Source of the DNA: CAMYOC01 sp963704875
GTDB lineage: Bacteria > Pseudomonadota > Gammaproteobacteria > Steroidobacterales > XN24
Length of the DNA: 64,000 bases
Assembly: GCA_963704875.1 (NCBI GenBank)
Contig: CAVPIA010000005.1
Location: 588,370 to 652,369, forward strand
Direction of reading: 5' to 3'
Position numbers and translations under genes: made by a program. Shown here piece after piece: positions 8,393 through 17,869 of the stretch (its first letter is position 1; every line of letters begins with the position of its first letter). The notes beneath the pieces were generated by a model. It saw only the letters and a list, made by a program, of their open reading frames with translations, did no database searches and was not told where the DNA came from.

Positions 8393-9565
8393 TCATGAAT
8401 CCGACGCGGTCGCTCGCATCAGCTCGCGGCCGATAAGCATGCGCCGGATCTCGCTGGTGCCTGCGCCGATCTCATAGAGCTTGGCATCGCGCAGCAAGCG
8501 CCCGGTCGCGTATTCGTTGATATATCCGTTTCCGCCCAGTGTCTGGATTGCTTCCAGCGCAAGCTTGACCGCTGATTGTGACGCCAGCAGCAGGCAGGCC
8601 GCTGCATCCTGACGGGTCGGCTGACCGCGATCGAATTGCTCGGCGATGCGATAAGAAAACGCGCGTGCCGACTGCAGCGCGGTATACATATCCGCGAGCT
8701 TGGCCTGCATGATGCCGAACTCGCCGATCGCCCGGCCGAATTGCTTGCGCTCATGCGCATAGGGCAGGACGGCGTCCATGCAGGCTTGCATGATCCCCAG
8801 CGGGCCGGCGGACAACACCACTCGCTCCGAGTCCAGGCCACGCATCAGGATATAGACGCCTTCATTCACCTTGCCGAGGACATTGGCTTCCGGGATACGG
8901 CAATCCTCAAACACCAGCTCGCAGGTCTGTGAGCCGCGCATGCCGAGCTTGTCCAGCTTTTGTGCGGTGCTGAAACCCGGCATGCCTTTTTCAACGATGA
9001 ATGCAGTCATGCACTTCGAGCCTGCCTCACGGCCCGCGGTACGCATATAAACCAGTAAGGTCGACGCCTCCGGTCCGTTGGTGATCCACATCTTTGATCC
9101 GTTGGCCACCCAGACGTCGCCGTCTTTCTCAGCCCGGCAGCTCATCGAGCCGACGACGTCGGATCCCGCCCCGGACTCGGACATGGCGAGCGCGCCTACC
9201 GCTTCGCCGCTACATAATCCCGGCAGCCAGCGCTGTCGCTGCTCTTCGCTCGCGTTCAGGAAGATGTTGTTGACGCAAAGATTGGAATGGGCTCCATAGG
9301 ACAGGCCAACGGATGCTGAGGCGCGGGATATCTCCTCCATCGCGATCACGTGAGCAAGATAGCTCATGCCGGAGCCGCCGTATTCTTCGGGCACGGTGAT
9401 GCCGAGCAGTCCCATTTCACCCAGCTTGAGCCACAGGTCTTGCGGGAAAGCGTTCTCCTCATCGATCTTCGCGGCGCGTGGCGCGATCTCGACCTCTGCA
9501 AAGCGACGCACCGCATCACGCAGCAAATCCAGATCTTCGTTGATCTCAGTATTGAAAGCGGTCAC
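8393..9565 (-). CDS. liuA: isovaleryl-CoA dehydrogenase
   Basis: A 390-residue FAD-dependent acyl-CoA dehydrogenase. Family signatures are ALAMSESGAGSDV, WITNGPEA, HERKQFGRAIGEF and the C-terminal YEIGAGTSEIRRMLIGREL. The usual catalytic glutamate near the C-terminus is replaced (IGAGTSEI), while a glutamate sits in GLDSERVVL (Glu247); that alternative base placement is the known mark of isovaleryl-CoA dehydrogenases. It oxidises isovaleryl-CoA to 3-methylcrotonyl-CoA, the substrate of the carboxylase encoded just downstream. Confidence 0.93.
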   Translation of the reverse strand: MTAFNTEINEDLDLLRDAVRRFAEVEIAPRAAKIDEENAFPQDLWLKLGEMGLLGITVPEEYGGSGMSYLAHVIAMEEISRASASVGLSYGAHSNLCVNNIFLNASEEQRQRWLPGLCSGEAVGALAMSESGAGSDVVGSMSCRAEKDGDVWVANGSKMWITNGPEASTLLVYMRTAGREAGSKCMTAFIVEKGMPGFSTAQKLDKLGMRGSQTCELVFEDCRIPEANVLGKVNEGVYILMRGLDSERVVLSAGPLGIMQACMDAVLPYAHERKQFGRAIGEFGIMQAKLADMYTALQSARAFSYRIAEQFDRGQPTRQDAAACLLLASQSAVKLALEAIQTLGGNGYINEYATGRLLRDAKLYEIGAGTSEIRRMLIGRELMRATASDS

Positions 9566-9636
9566 CGCGGCTCCTCGGAAAAAGGAAAAACAAATGATTC
9601 AGGGCCGCCGCCGCAGCCCCGGCAAACAGGCGCCAA

Positions 9637-10758
9637 TCAGCCGCCAGTCGCGGTGGTGTGCGGTCTGCGTCCGGACAGCCGGTCCTTGAAGCGTTTCGAA
9701 TAGAAGCGGCGCACTTTGCCGATGGCTTCGATCCGTTCTTCCGCCAGTCTGTCCGCGGCTTGCCAGCTCGGGATGCCGTCGCGATCGGCGATGCTGAAGA
9801 TGTTGCCAATAATATTGTAGATGGTGCTGACGGTGCGGTAGGCGCGATCGCGGTCGTAGCCTTGCAGCTCGATGGCGACATTCATCAGGCCGCCGGCGTT
9901 GATCGCGTAGTCCGGTGCGTACAGGATGCCCCGATCCTCCAGCACGGTACCCCACTCTTCGGACTCGAGCTGATTGTTGGCACTGCCCGCAACGATGTCG
10001 CATTTCAGGCGCGGCACAGTGTCTTCGTTGATCACGCCGCCAAGGGCGCAGGGCGCAAACACGTTTGCGTCAACATCGTAGATCTGGTCCATCGGCACAG
10101 CCTCGGCGCCCAGTTCCGCCACGGCGCGCTCGACCCGCGATTCGTTGATATCGCAGACCATCACTTTGGCACCGGCTTCGCGCAGGTACTTGGTCAGGTA
10201 GTAGCCCACGTGGCCACAGCCCTGGATGGAGAAACTGCGTTTGCCTGGATCGTCATCACCGTACTTTCGGGAGAGACAGGCCTTGATGCCCTGCAGCGTG
10301 CCGTAGGCGGTAAACGGGGAGGGGTCGCCGCTACCGCCATGCACCCGGTGGACGCCGACCACGCGGTCCGTTTCCTGGTAGATGTAGTCCATGTCCTCTA
10401 CCGAAGTCCCAACGTCCTCTGCGGTGATGTAACGGCCGCCAAGCGAGCCGATAAAACGACCCAGCGAGCGGAACAGCGCTTCACTCTTGTCTGCTTCGGG
10501 GTTGCCGATCAGCACGGCCTTGCCGCCGCCCAGATTGAGACCCGATACGGCCGCCTTGTAGGTCATGCCGCGGGACAAACGCAATACGTCGCGCAGGGCC
10601 TCCTGCTCGTTCTGATAGGGCCACATGCGCAGGCCGCCCAGGGCCGGGCCGAGGGTAGTATTGTGGATTGCCACAATGGCCTTGAGGCCAGTGTCTTCGC
10701 ACTGAAAAAACACGACTTGCTCGTGCCCCATCTCGCGTAGGGTCTCGAAGAGCTCCAT
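9637..10758 (-). CDS. leucine dehydrogenase (Glu/Leu/Phe/Val dehydrogenase family)
   Basis: A 373-residue amino acid dehydrogenase. The substrate region GPALGGLRMW, the lysine MTYK (Lys68) and catalytic Lys80 in LNLGGGKAV match leucine dehydrogenase numbering, followed by an NAD-binding Rossmann motif GCGHVGYYLTKYL. It would deaminate leucine (and valine or isoleucine) to the 2-oxo acid with NAD. It is the first gene of the operon, with a strong AGGAGG ribosome site 6 bases before its ATG and a TATAAT box on the minus strand at 10970-10975. A branched-chain 2-oxo acid dehydrogenase, needed between this step and isovaleryl-CoA, is not in the window. Confidence 0.9.
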   Translation of the reverse strand: MELFETLREMGHEQVVFFQCEDTGLKAIVAIHNTTLGPALGGLRMWPYQNEQEALRDVLRLSRGMTYKAAVSGLNLGGGKAVLIGNPEADKSEALFRSLGRFIGSLGGRYITAEDVGTSVEDMDYIYQETDRVVGVHRVHGGSGDPSPFTAYGTLQGIKACLSRKYGDDDPGKRSFSIQGCGHVGYYLTKYLREAGAKVMVCDINESRVERAVAELGAEAVPMDQIYDVDANVFAPCALGGVINEDTVPRLKCDIVAGSANNQLESEEWGTVLEDRGILYAPDYAINAGGLMNVAIELQGYDRDRAYRTVSTIYNIIGNIFSIADRDGIPSWQAADRLAEERIEAIGKVRRFYSKRFKDRLSGRRPHTTATGG

Positions 10759-10969
10759 TCGTTCTCCTCCTGAAGGAATGCCTTTGCAAAGGACTGTCAG
10801 AGTACTGGCTGCGGGCGCGCGCCCATGAGTGGAATCGACGATCGACGCACAGCCGGCCCCGGCTTGAAATCATCTCGGGTTTCATCGTGTTGAGAGCGAA
10901 GTGCCCGAATTACCGTTGCTGCTTTGCGCTGCCTGCTTCCTGGCGCGGCTTAGCGCAACGGCGGGCGAG

Positions 10970-11063
10970 ATTATAGTCGGGGAAAGCGAATCCTGCATGA
11001 CAGGTCGGCATTGCAGTGCAGCAATCTGACCCGTGAGGGCGCTCTGCGGATTGTCGCTATAAT
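10970..11063. promoter_or_regulatory. divergent promoter region between leucine dehydrogenase and icmF
   Basis: The 332-base gap 10759-11090 separates two divergent catabolic units. A perfect TATAAT lies on the minus strand at 10970-10975, facing the leucine operon, and another on the plus strand at 11058-11063, facing icmF. The -35 boxes are poor for both, which suggests activator dependence. Between them is a dyad, ATTGC at 11010-11014 and GCAAT at 11021-11025 with a 6-base spacer, a candidate operator. All assignments come from inspection of the sequence; the regulator is not encoded nearby. Confidence 0.45.
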
Positions 11064-11090
11064 CGAGACGCGGCGGCCCTGGCCGCGACC

Positions 11091-14000
11091 ATGCGGAAAC
11101 CGGATGATTGCCCGATGAGTAGCGCAGCCGAAGACATCACCCTGCCTGAAGAAGAGCTCAGCGATACCCCGTTGCGCTTTATCAGTGCCGCGTCTTTGTT
11201 TGACGGTCACGACGCCGCGATAAATATCATCCGGCGGCTGCTACAGAGTCATGGCGCCGAAGTGATTCATCTTGGGCACAATCGCAGCGTGGCCGATATC
11301 GTTCGTGCGGCTTTGCAGGAGGACGTGGATGCGATCGCCTGCAGTTCCTACCAGGGCGGACACAACGAATATTTCCGTTACATGGTCGACATGTTGCGGG
11401 AGGCCGACGCGGAGCACATCAGGGTGGTTGTCGGCGGTGGCGGCACTATCGCGCCGCAGGAGATCGCCGAACTGGAAGCCCATGGCGTAGAAAAAATTTA
11501 CGATGCCAACGATGGTATGCGCCTGGGTCTGGAAGGCATGGTCAAAGATGTGTTCAGGCGGGTGCGGGCATGGCCGCGGCCGAAGGCGACCAGCGAGCCA
11601 GTGACGGCGGGTGACCACCTCCAGCTGGGTCAGATGCTGAGTTTGCTTGAGGCCTCGGTGGAGACCCCTGAGAAAACTGAGGGCATTCGCCGCCGTTGGG
11701 CCAGGGCCGGCCGCACCGTGCCGGTTGTCGGCATCACCGGGACCGGCGGCGCCGGCAAAAGCAGCCTGACCGACGAATTGCTGAATCGATTCCTGCGTGC
11801 CTTCCCGGACAAACGCATCGCGGTGCTGGCGGTGGATCCGACCCGGCGCCGTTCAGGCGGCGCGCTGCTGGGCGACCGGATACGTATGAACAGTCTGTCT
11901 GACGAGCGGATATTCATGCGCTCCATGGCGACGCGACGCCAGCATCTGGCAACCAGCGCGGTTTTGCGGGACAGCATCGAATTTCTGAAGGATTCCGGCT
12001 TCGATCTGATCATTGCCGAAACCGCCGGCATCGGCCAGAGTGATACCGAGATCGTCGATCTGGTGGATCTGTCCATCTATGTCATGACCAGCGACTATGG
12101 CGCTGCCAGCCAGCTGGAGAAGATCGACATGCTGGACTATGCGGATCTGGTCGCGCTCAACAAGTTCGAGAAGCGTGGCGCCGAAGATGCGTTGCGTGAC
12201 GTGCGCAAGCAATGGAAGCGCAACCGCAAGGCATTCAGCTTGAGCGATGATCAGGTGCCGGTCTATCCGACCATTGCCAGTCAGTTCAACGACCCCGGGA
12301 TCAACCGGTTCTTTGCCGCGGTATGCAACGCGATTGGCGAGCGCATGCCGGATCTGGCGCAGCAGTGGCTGCCAGGCGACTTGATTGGCCCGCCGTCCGA
12401 GGCGAGGCGCTCCCTGATTCCGCCGCAACGGGTTCGTTACCTGGCGGAGATCGCGGAGACCGGACGGTCCGCGAATCGGGATGCCGTCGCGCTGGCGGAT
12501 ATTGCCAGTCGCGCCCACGCCTGCTATCGGGCGCTGGAGGAGCTTGGCGACAACTTGCCAGAGCCGTTGCACGCGTATCCCCAGACCGGTCTTGATGAGG
12601 GTGATGGCAGCCGCTGTGGTCTGCGTCAGCGGTACAACGAGCTTCTCAGGGAACTGGGCTCTGATGTTGTGGCCATGCTGCAGGAATGGCCGGAACGCGC
12701 CGAGGGCGTGCGCGCTGAGCGTTTTACCTATCGGGTCAGAGACCGCGATATCACCGGTGAGAACTACACAAGTTCGCTAAGTCACCTGCAGATTCCAAAG
12801 ATCGCGGCGCCTGCTTGCAAGGATTGGGGGGAGCAGCTGCTGTTTCTGCTCAAGGAAAACCTGCCTGGCCGCTATCCATATACTGCCGGGGTCTATCCTT
12901 ATCGGCGCGAAGCCGAGGACCCGATACGGATGTTTGCCGGCGAGGGCATGGCCGAGCGCACCAATCGCCGTTTCCATTACCTGTCGGCCGGACATCCGGC
13001 AACCCGTTTGTCTACCGCGTTTGATTCGGTGACGCTGTATGGCGAGGACCCGGATGAGCGGCCCGATATCTATGGCCGGGTCGGCAATTCGGGCGTGTCC
13101 ATCGCCACCGTGGATGACATGAAGCGTCTGTATTCGGGTTTTGATCTGTGCGCCCCGAATACTTCGGTGTCGATGACCATCAATGGGCCGGCGCCGATGA
13201 TCCTGGCGATGTTTATGAACGCGGCGGTGGACCAGCGCGTCGAGCGACATCTGCGTGAGACCGGCAGCTGGGAAGCGGCGCAGGCGCGCATCGATGAATT
13301 TTTCGCGCAACGGGAGCGTCCGGTTTATCGCGGCGATCTGCCGCCCGGGCACGACGGCAGTGGTCTGGGGCTATTGGGTATCAGCGGCGACCGCCTGGTG
13401 GATGCCGAGACTTATGGCCGGATTCGTGACGAGACCCTGAGTCAGGTTCGGGGCACGGTCCAGGCGGATATCCTGAAAGAGGACCAGGCGCAGAACACCT
13501 GCATTTTCTCGACTGAATTCGCGCTCCGGATGATGGGCGATGTGCAGGACTATTTTATCGACCATCGGGTGCGCAATTTCTACAGTGTCTCGATCAGCGG
13601 TTATCACATCGCTGAAGCCGGAGCGAACCCTATCTCGCAGCTGGCGTTCACGCTGGCCAACGGTTTCACATTTGTCGAGTATTACCTCAGCCGGGGCATG
13701 CTGGTTGATGACTTCGCACCCAACCTGAGTTTCTTTTTCTCCAACGGCATGGATCCGGAATACGCGGTCATCGGGCGGGTGGCGCGGCGCATCTGGGCAC
13801 GCGCAATGCGGCAGCTTTATGGCGCCGGTCCGCGCAGTCAGATGCTCAAGTACCATATCCAAACATCTGGTCGAAGCCTCCATGCTCAGGAGATACAATT
13901 CAACGACATACGGACGACATTGCAAGCTCTTTATGCGTTGTTCGACAACTGCAACAGTCTGCACACCAACGCCTTCGACGAGGCGATCACAACGCCGACA

Positions 14001-14552
14001 GAGGACTCAGTGCGTCGCGCCGTTGCGATTCAGATGATCATCAATAAGGAACTGGGCCTGAATGCGGTGCAGAATCCCTTGCAGGGATCGTTTGCGATCG
14101 ATCAGCTGACTGATCTCGTGGAAGAGGCTGTCTACCAGGAATTCGACCGGCTGTCGGACCGTGGCGGTGTGCTGGGCGCGATGGAGACCATGTACCAGCG
14201 TGGCAAGATCCAGGAAGAGAGCCTGTATTACGAGTCGCGCAAGCACGACGGCAGTTTGCCTATTGTTGGCGTCAACACCTTCAAGGCACAACACGGTAGC
14301 GAAGAAGAACACGGAGCGATGGAGCTGATCCGCTCGACAGACGAGGAAAAGCAGGCGCAGGTACAAGCGATCCGGGCATTCAGGTCGGCTCATGAAGACG
14401 ACGGTGAAAGCGCCATTCGGCGGCTGCAGGAAGTTGCTGCAAAAGACGGCAATGTGTTCGCCGAGTTGATGGAGGCGGTGAAGGTGTGCACACTCGGGCA
14501 AATATCGCACGGCCTGTATCAGGTGGGCGGTCAGTACCGGCGGAACATGTAG
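11091..14552 (+). CDS. icmF: fused isobutyryl-CoA mutase IcmF (B12-dependent mutase with G-protein chaperone)
   Basis: A single 1153-residue chain with three parts. The N-terminal cobalamin-binding domain has LFDGHDAA (residues 36-43, His40 as lower cobalt ligand) and VVVGGGGTI. A MeaB-like GTPase domain follows, with Walker A GTGGAGKS (217-224), DPTRRRSGGALLGDR and NKFEKRGAED. The C-terminal half is the substrate-binding mutase TIM barrel, with RLSTAFDSVTLYG, GRVGNSGVS and SISGYHIAEAGANP. Known IcmF interconverts isobutyryl-CoA and butyryl-CoA (some variants isovaleryl-/pivalyl-CoA) and its G-domain guards cofactor loading. It faces the leucine operon from a shared intergenic region. The start could be the ATG at 11091 or 11115; neither has a strong ribosome site. 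Confidence 0.93.
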   Translation: MRKPDDCPMSSAAEDITLPEEELSDTPLRFISAASLFDGHDAAINIIRRLLQSHGAEVIHLGHNRSVADIVRAALQEDVDAIACSSYQGGHNEYFRYMVDMLREADAEHIRVVVGGGGTIAPQEIAELEAHGVEKIYDANDGMRLGLEGMVKDVFRRVRAWPRPKATSEPVTAGDHLQLGQMLSLLEASVETPEKTEGIRRRWARAGRTVPVVGITGTGGAGKSSLTDELLNRFLRAFPDKRIAVLAVDPTRRRSGGALLGDRIRMNSLSDERIFMRSMATRRQHLATSAVLRDSIEFLKDSGFDLIIAETAGIGQSDTEIVDLVDLSIYVMTSDYGAASQLEKIDMLDYADLVALNKFEKRGAEDALRDVRKQWKRNRKAFSLSDDQVPVYPTIASQFNDPGINRFFAAVCNAIGERMPDLAQQWLPGDLIGPPSEARRSLIPPQRVRYLAEIAETGRSANRDAVALADIASRAHACYRALEELGDNLPEPLHAYPQTGLDEGDGSRCGLRQRYNELLRELGSDVVAMLQEWPERAEGVRAERFTYRVRDRDITGENYTSSLSHLQIPKIAAPACKDWGEQLLFLLKENLPGRYPYTAGVYPYRREAEDPIRMFAGEGMAERTNRRFHYLSAGHPATRLSTAFDSVTLYGEDPDERPDIYGRVGNSGVSIATVDDMKRLYSGFDLCAPNTSVSMTINGPAPMILAMFMNAAVDQRVERHLRETGSWEAAQARIDEFFAQRERPVYRGDLPPGHDGSGLGLLGISGDRLVDAETYGRIRDETLSQVRGTVQADILKEDQAQNTCIFSTEFALRMMGDVQDYFIDHRVRNFYSVSISGYHIAEAGANPISQLAFTLANGFTFVEYYLSRGMLVDDFAPNLSFFFSNGMDPEYAVIGRVARRIWARAMRQLYGAGPRSQMLKYHIQTSGRSLHAQEIQFNDIRTTLQALYALFDNCNSLHTNAFDEAITTPTEDSVRRAVAIQMIINKELGLNAVQNPLQGSFAIDQLTDLVEEAVYQEFDRLSDRGGVLGAMETMYQRGKIQEESLYYESRKHDGSLPIVGVNTFKAQHGSEEEHGAMELIRSTDEEKQAQVQAIRAFRSAHEDDGESAIRRLQEVAAKDGNVFAELMEAVKVCTLGQISHGLYQVGGQYRRNM

Positions 14553-14680
14553 AAAACATGTAGGACAGATTGGGGGGGAACCGGTCGTGATGGGGGTGAC
14601 CGGAATAGTCCCGGGAAAACAAAGGATTACAAATGAATCCTGCAGTGCTTACGCACGCAGCCGTGATCTTTTTTTTCAAA

Positions 14681-14716
14681 AGGCTTTCTGCTAGCTTTGA
14701 GCGCTTACGAAAGCCT
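14681..14716 (+). other. inverted repeat in the leader of the TonB-type operon
   Basis: AGGCTTTC at 14681-14688 is matched by GAAAGCCT at 14709-14716, an 8-bp perfect stem around a 20-base loop. It lies between icmF and the DUF3450 gene, ahead of a TACAAT box (14727-14732). It is too far from a T-run on its 3' side to be a normal terminator for icmF, although eight Ts occur just upstream. It could be an operator or leader hairpin; function unassigned. Confidence 0.35.
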
Positions 14717-14751
14717 CCTCACTTTTTACAATCTCCAGCGAAGGGAAGCTC

Positions 14752-15549
14752 ATGCAAACACAGAAGAAATCGCGCCCTGCCGTTCGGCTCGGGGCGGCGC
14801 TCGCGGCGGGCCTGTTGGCCCTGTGCGTGTCAGCGGCCAACGCATCCGAAAGGGTGGTGACGTCGAGCCTGGCGGAGCAAAAGGCAAGCGATTCAGCCTC
14901 GCAGAAGTCCCAGCAGCGGATTGCGCAGCTCGCCGATCAGACCTCGGAGCTCATCGGTGACTACAGGCTTGCCCTGCAAAAGCTGGACCGGGTCAAGATT
15001 TACAATCGCCATCTGCAGACCCTGGTCAACAGCCAGGAAGAAGAGAAGGCGAATATCAACCGTCAGCTGGAAGATTTTCAGGTCGTGCAGACCGAGATCG
15101 TGCCGCTGATGGAGATCATGATCGCCAATCTCGAAGAATTTATCGCGATGGACCTGCCGTTCAATCTTGAGGAACGCAACGACCGAATCGCCGCCCTGCG
15201 GGAGATGATGGACGACTCTGAAATCACCATTTCGGAGAAGTACCGCAAGATCATGGAGGCTTACCAGATCGAGACCAATTTCGGCCGCGATATGGAAGCG
15301 CGCAACGGCGCGCTGGACCTGGGCGGTGAATCCCGCGAGGTCCAGTTCCTGCGCCTGGGGCGCCTGTTGCTTGCCTACCAGACGGCCAGCAAAGAGGACA
15401 CCGGTTTTTTCAACCCCAACACCCGTCAGTGGGAAGCATTGCCGGCTGAATACCGCTCAGCGATCACTGAAGGATTACGCATTGCACGCAAGCAGGCGCC
15501 GCCGAACCTGCTGATGCTGCCCGTGACCGCGCCGGAGGCCTCCCAATGA
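14752..15549 (+). CDS. DUF3450 family periplasmic protein of a TonB system
   Basis: A 265-residue protein with a Sec signal peptide (basic start, hydrophobic core, cleavage after AANA near residue 31), then a long helical, coiled-coil-prone segment (about 45-110), and conserved DUF3450 features such as LPFNLEERNDRI and TGFFNPNTRQWEALP. DUF3450 proteins are regularly encoded ahead of ExbB/ExbD/TonB genes in gammaproteobacteria; their job is not established but a periplasmic role in the TonB complex is likely. The gene is preceded by GAAGGGAAG and its stop overlaps the next start (ATGA). It is the first gene of a seven-gene operon running to 20210. Confidence 0.85.
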   Translation: MQTQKKSRPAVRLGAALAAGLLALCVSAANASERVVTSSLAEQKASDSASQKSQQRIAQLADQTSELIGDYRLALQKLDRVKIYNRHLQTLVNSQEEEKANINRQLEDFQVVQTEIVPLMEIMIANLEEFIAMDLPFNLEERNDRIAALREMMDDSEITISEKYRKIMEAYQIETNFGRDMEARNGALDLGGESREVQFLRLGRLLLAYQTASKEDTGFFNPNTRQWEALPAEYRSAITEGLRIARKQAPPNLLMLPVTAPEASQ

Positions 15550-16892
15550 GAAAGCAGATCATTACTCTGTTGGCGCTGATCGTTGGCGCCCTTGGCAGCA
15601 GCAATGCCTGGTCTGCCGACACGCTTGACCAGTTGTTGAACGAGGTCAAGAAAGCGCGCAATGAAATGTCCGAGGAGAACAAGCAGCGTGAGTCCCGTTT
15701 CCAGCGTGAGCGCGACAATCAGCGCGCGCTGCTACGCGAAATTCAGGCAGAGCTATCGCGCGAGGAACAGCGCAGCAACCAGCTGACCGCAGCATTTACC
15801 GAGAACGAGCAGCTGCTGACCGAGATGTCGGACAATCTGCAGGTGCAGGTGGGCAACTTCGGTGAGCTGTTCGGCGTGGTGCGTCAGGTGGCCGGCGATA
15901 CCGTGGGCATTATCAAGAGCTCGCTGATCTCGGCCCAATATCCGGATCGCAGCGACGTTGCAGCGCGCCTGGCCCAGATCAAGGGCCTGCCCTCTATCGA
16001 AGATCTGGACGCCCTGCGCATCCTGTTGTTTGAAGAGATGGTCCAATCCGGTGAAGTCTCGCGCTTCCCGTCGACGATCGTTACTGCCGACGGCCGGGAC
16101 GAACAGGTTGAAGTGGTCCGGGTCGGCGTACACAACCTGATCACCGGTGACCGCTTCCTGACTTATGACACCGAGACCGGGTCGATCAAGGAGTTGGCGC
16201 GCCAGCCGCAGGACCGTTTCCGTGCTGCGATTGACGATCTGTTCAACGCCACACCACCCGAGATCGTCAATTCGGCGGTGGACCCGAGTCGTGGTTCGCT
16301 GCTTGGCCTGCTGATTCAGGCGCCCAGCCTGCCCGAACGCATCGACCAGGGTGGCGTCGTCGGTTATGTGATTATCGGGCTTGGCATCATCGGGCTGCTG
16401 ATCGCGCTGTGGCGTCTGCTGCTGCTGAGCGGCATCAGTTCCGGTATGCGCAAGCAGCTGAAGTCATCTGAAGCCAGCGAGAAGAACCCGCTCGGACGGA
16501 TACTCAAGGTCTACGACGATAACCGGATGAACGACACGGAAACCCTGGAGCTGAAGCTGGATGAAGCCATCCTTCGCGAGGCTCCGGCGCTGGAGAAATG
16601 GCAAGGCGGTATCAAGGTATTGGCGGCGGTGGCCCCGTTGCTCGGACTGTTGGGTACGGTCACCGGCATGATCGCGACGTTCCAGGCGATCACCCTGTTC
16701 GGAACCGGTGATCCGAAGCTGATGGCCGGTGGTATTTCTCAGGCTCTGGTTACCACAGTGCTCGGTTTGTGCGTCGCTATCCCGCTGGTGCTTCTGCACA
16801 GCTGGGTCGCCGGTCGCAGCCGCAGCCTGATCGAGATCCTTGAGGAGCAGACCGCCGGCATGATCGCCCAGAAGGCGGAATCTGACCGATGA
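15546..16892 (+). CDS. MotA/TolQ/ExbB proton channel protein with large periplasmic N-domain
   Basis: A 448-residue TtpC/ExbB-like protein. It has a cleavable signal peptide (ends NAWSA), then about 240 residues of periplasmic, partly coiled-coil sequence (roughly 30-115). The C-terminal ExbB channel has three membrane segments: VIIGLGIIGLLIALWRLLLL, the conserved AAVAPLLGLLGTVTGMIATF, and ALVTTVLGLCVAIPLVLL. Such proteins couple proton flow to TonB energisation; the extra periplasmic domain is typical of the Vibrio/Shewanella TonB2-type systems. Overlaps both neighbours by 4 bases, so translation is coupled. Confidence 0.9.
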   Translation: MRKQIITLLALIVGALGSSNAWSADTLDQLLNEVKKARNEMSEENKQRESRFQRERDNQRALLREIQAELSREEQRSNQLTAAFTENEQLLTEMSDNLQVQVGNFGELFGVVRQVAGDTVGIIKSSLISAQYPDRSDVAARLAQIKGLPSIEDLDALRILLFEEMVQSGEVSRFPSTIVTADGRDEQVEVVRVGVHNLITGDRFLTYDTETGSIKELARQPQDRFRAAIDDLFNATPPEIVNSAVDPSRGSLLGLLIQAPSLPERIDQGGVVGYVIIGLGIIGLLIALWRLLLLSGISSGMRKQLKSSEASEKNPLGRILKVYDDNRMNDTETLELKLDEAILREAPALEKWQGGIKVLAAVAPLLGLLGTVTGMIATFQAITLFGTGDPKLMAGGISQALVTTVLGLCVAIPLVLLHSWVAGRSRSLIEILEEQTAGMIAQKAESDR

Positions 16893-17416
16893 TCTTCTTC
16901 CAGGAAAATCTGATCGCGCCGATCAGAGATTTCTTCGAAGCAGGCGGCAACGTTCTGTTCGCGATCCTGTTCGTGACCATCCTGATGTGGACACTGATCA
17001 TCGAACGTCTGTGGTTCTTCTACTTCGTGCTTCCGGGGCGGGTCAAGCAGGTCACCGAGACCTGGAACGCCCGCTCCGACACCTTCTCCTGGTATGCGCG
17101 TCAGGTGCGCCAGCAGCTGGTGTCGGAAGTGGGCGTGGAGTGTCGTCACTATCTGTCGATCATCAAGGCACTGATGGCGATTCTGCCGTTGCTGGGTCTG
17201 CTGGGCACGGTCACGGGCATGATCTCGGTGTTTGACGTGATGGCCTTCGCGGGTACCGGCAATGCCCGTCTGATGGCGGCAGGTGTATCCAAAGCCACGA
17301 TTCCCACCATGTCGGGTCTGGTCGCTGCGCTGTCCGGTTTGTACTTCGCTTCCTGGCTGGAGCAGAAGTCGACCCGCGAAGTTGGCAAGATCGAAGACCT
17401 GTTGGCGCACCATTGA
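16889..17416 (+). CDS. ExbB-type proton channel subunit
   Basis: A 175-residue MotA/TolQ/ExbB family protein of ordinary length without the periplasmic extension of the preceding gene. Membrane segments are around residues 20-40, IIKALMAILPLLGLLGTVTG and the region GVSKATIPTMSGLVAALSGL. It would form the inner-membrane proton channel pentamer together with ExbD dimers. Starts within the previous stop (ATGA overlap) and is followed after 10 bases by the first ExbD gene. The pairing of a long and a short ExbB in one operon is characteristic of TonB2/TonB3-like systems. Confidence 0.92.
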   Translation: MIFFQENLIAPIRDFFEAGGNVLFAILFVTILMWTLIIERLWFFYFVLPGRVKQVTETWNARSDTFSWYARQVRQQLVSEVGVECRHYLSIIKALMAILPLLGLLGTVTGMISVFDVMAFAGTGNARLMAAGVSKATIPTMSGLVAALSGLYFASWLEQKSTREVGKIEDLLAHH

Positions 17417-17426
17417 GGGCGGCTGA

Positions 17427-17831
17427 ATGCGACGCAGAGTAACGGCCCACGCCGAAGAGGCGGAGATCAACATCACGCCGATGCTGGACATCGTGTTCAT
17501 CATGCTGATCTTCTTTATCGTCACGACATCCTTTGTTAAGGAAATCGGCATTGATGTAAACCGGCCGTCGAACAAGCCGATGGAAACGAAGAAGATTTCC
17601 GAGGTCGTGGCGATTCGGATAGACGAACTCGGCCGGATCCAGGTTCAGAACCGGTATGTCGATCTGCGTGCGGTGAGGGCGAACATCGAGAGCGAACTGG
17701 CGACCAAACCGGATGCCAGCGTGGTGGTCATCGCCGACCGGAATTCGGACGCTGGCTTGCTGGTGCAGGTTATCGATCAGGCGCGGGTCGCCGGGGCCCA
17801 GGGCGTTTCGCTGGCGGCGATGGCGAAATGA
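17427..17831 (+). CDS. ExbD/TolR family protein (first copy)
   Basis: A 134-residue ExbD-family protein: short cytoplasmic start, one membrane segment MLDIVFIMLIFFIVTTSF containing the conserved membrane aspartate (INITPMLD), and a periplasmic domain ending in VIDQARVAGAQGVSLA. The aspartate is the proton-relay residue of the family. It is followed 38 bases later by a second ExbD, with which it shares the transmembrane sequence almost exactly, so the two arose by duplication or work as a heteromer. Confidence 0.92.
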   Translation: MRRRVTAHAEEAEINITPMLDIVFIMLIFFIVTTSFVKEIGIDVNRPSNKPMETKKISEVVAIRIDELGRIQVQNRYVDLRAVRANIESELATKPDASVVVIADRNSDAGLLVQVIDQARVAGAQGVSLAAMAK

Positions 17832-17869
17832 ATCAGGGATCCTTGAGCACTTTTCGAGTGAGAGTCTAA

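Noticed and set aside
9658..10740. Long plus-strand open frame (360 codons)
   Set aside because: It is antisense to leucine dehydrogenase, whose motifs are complete; the plus frame shows no family pattern or ribosome site.
14581..14603. CCGGTC/GACCGG hairpin as the icmF terminator
   Set aside because: Only a 6-bp stem with an 11-base loop and no T-run follows.
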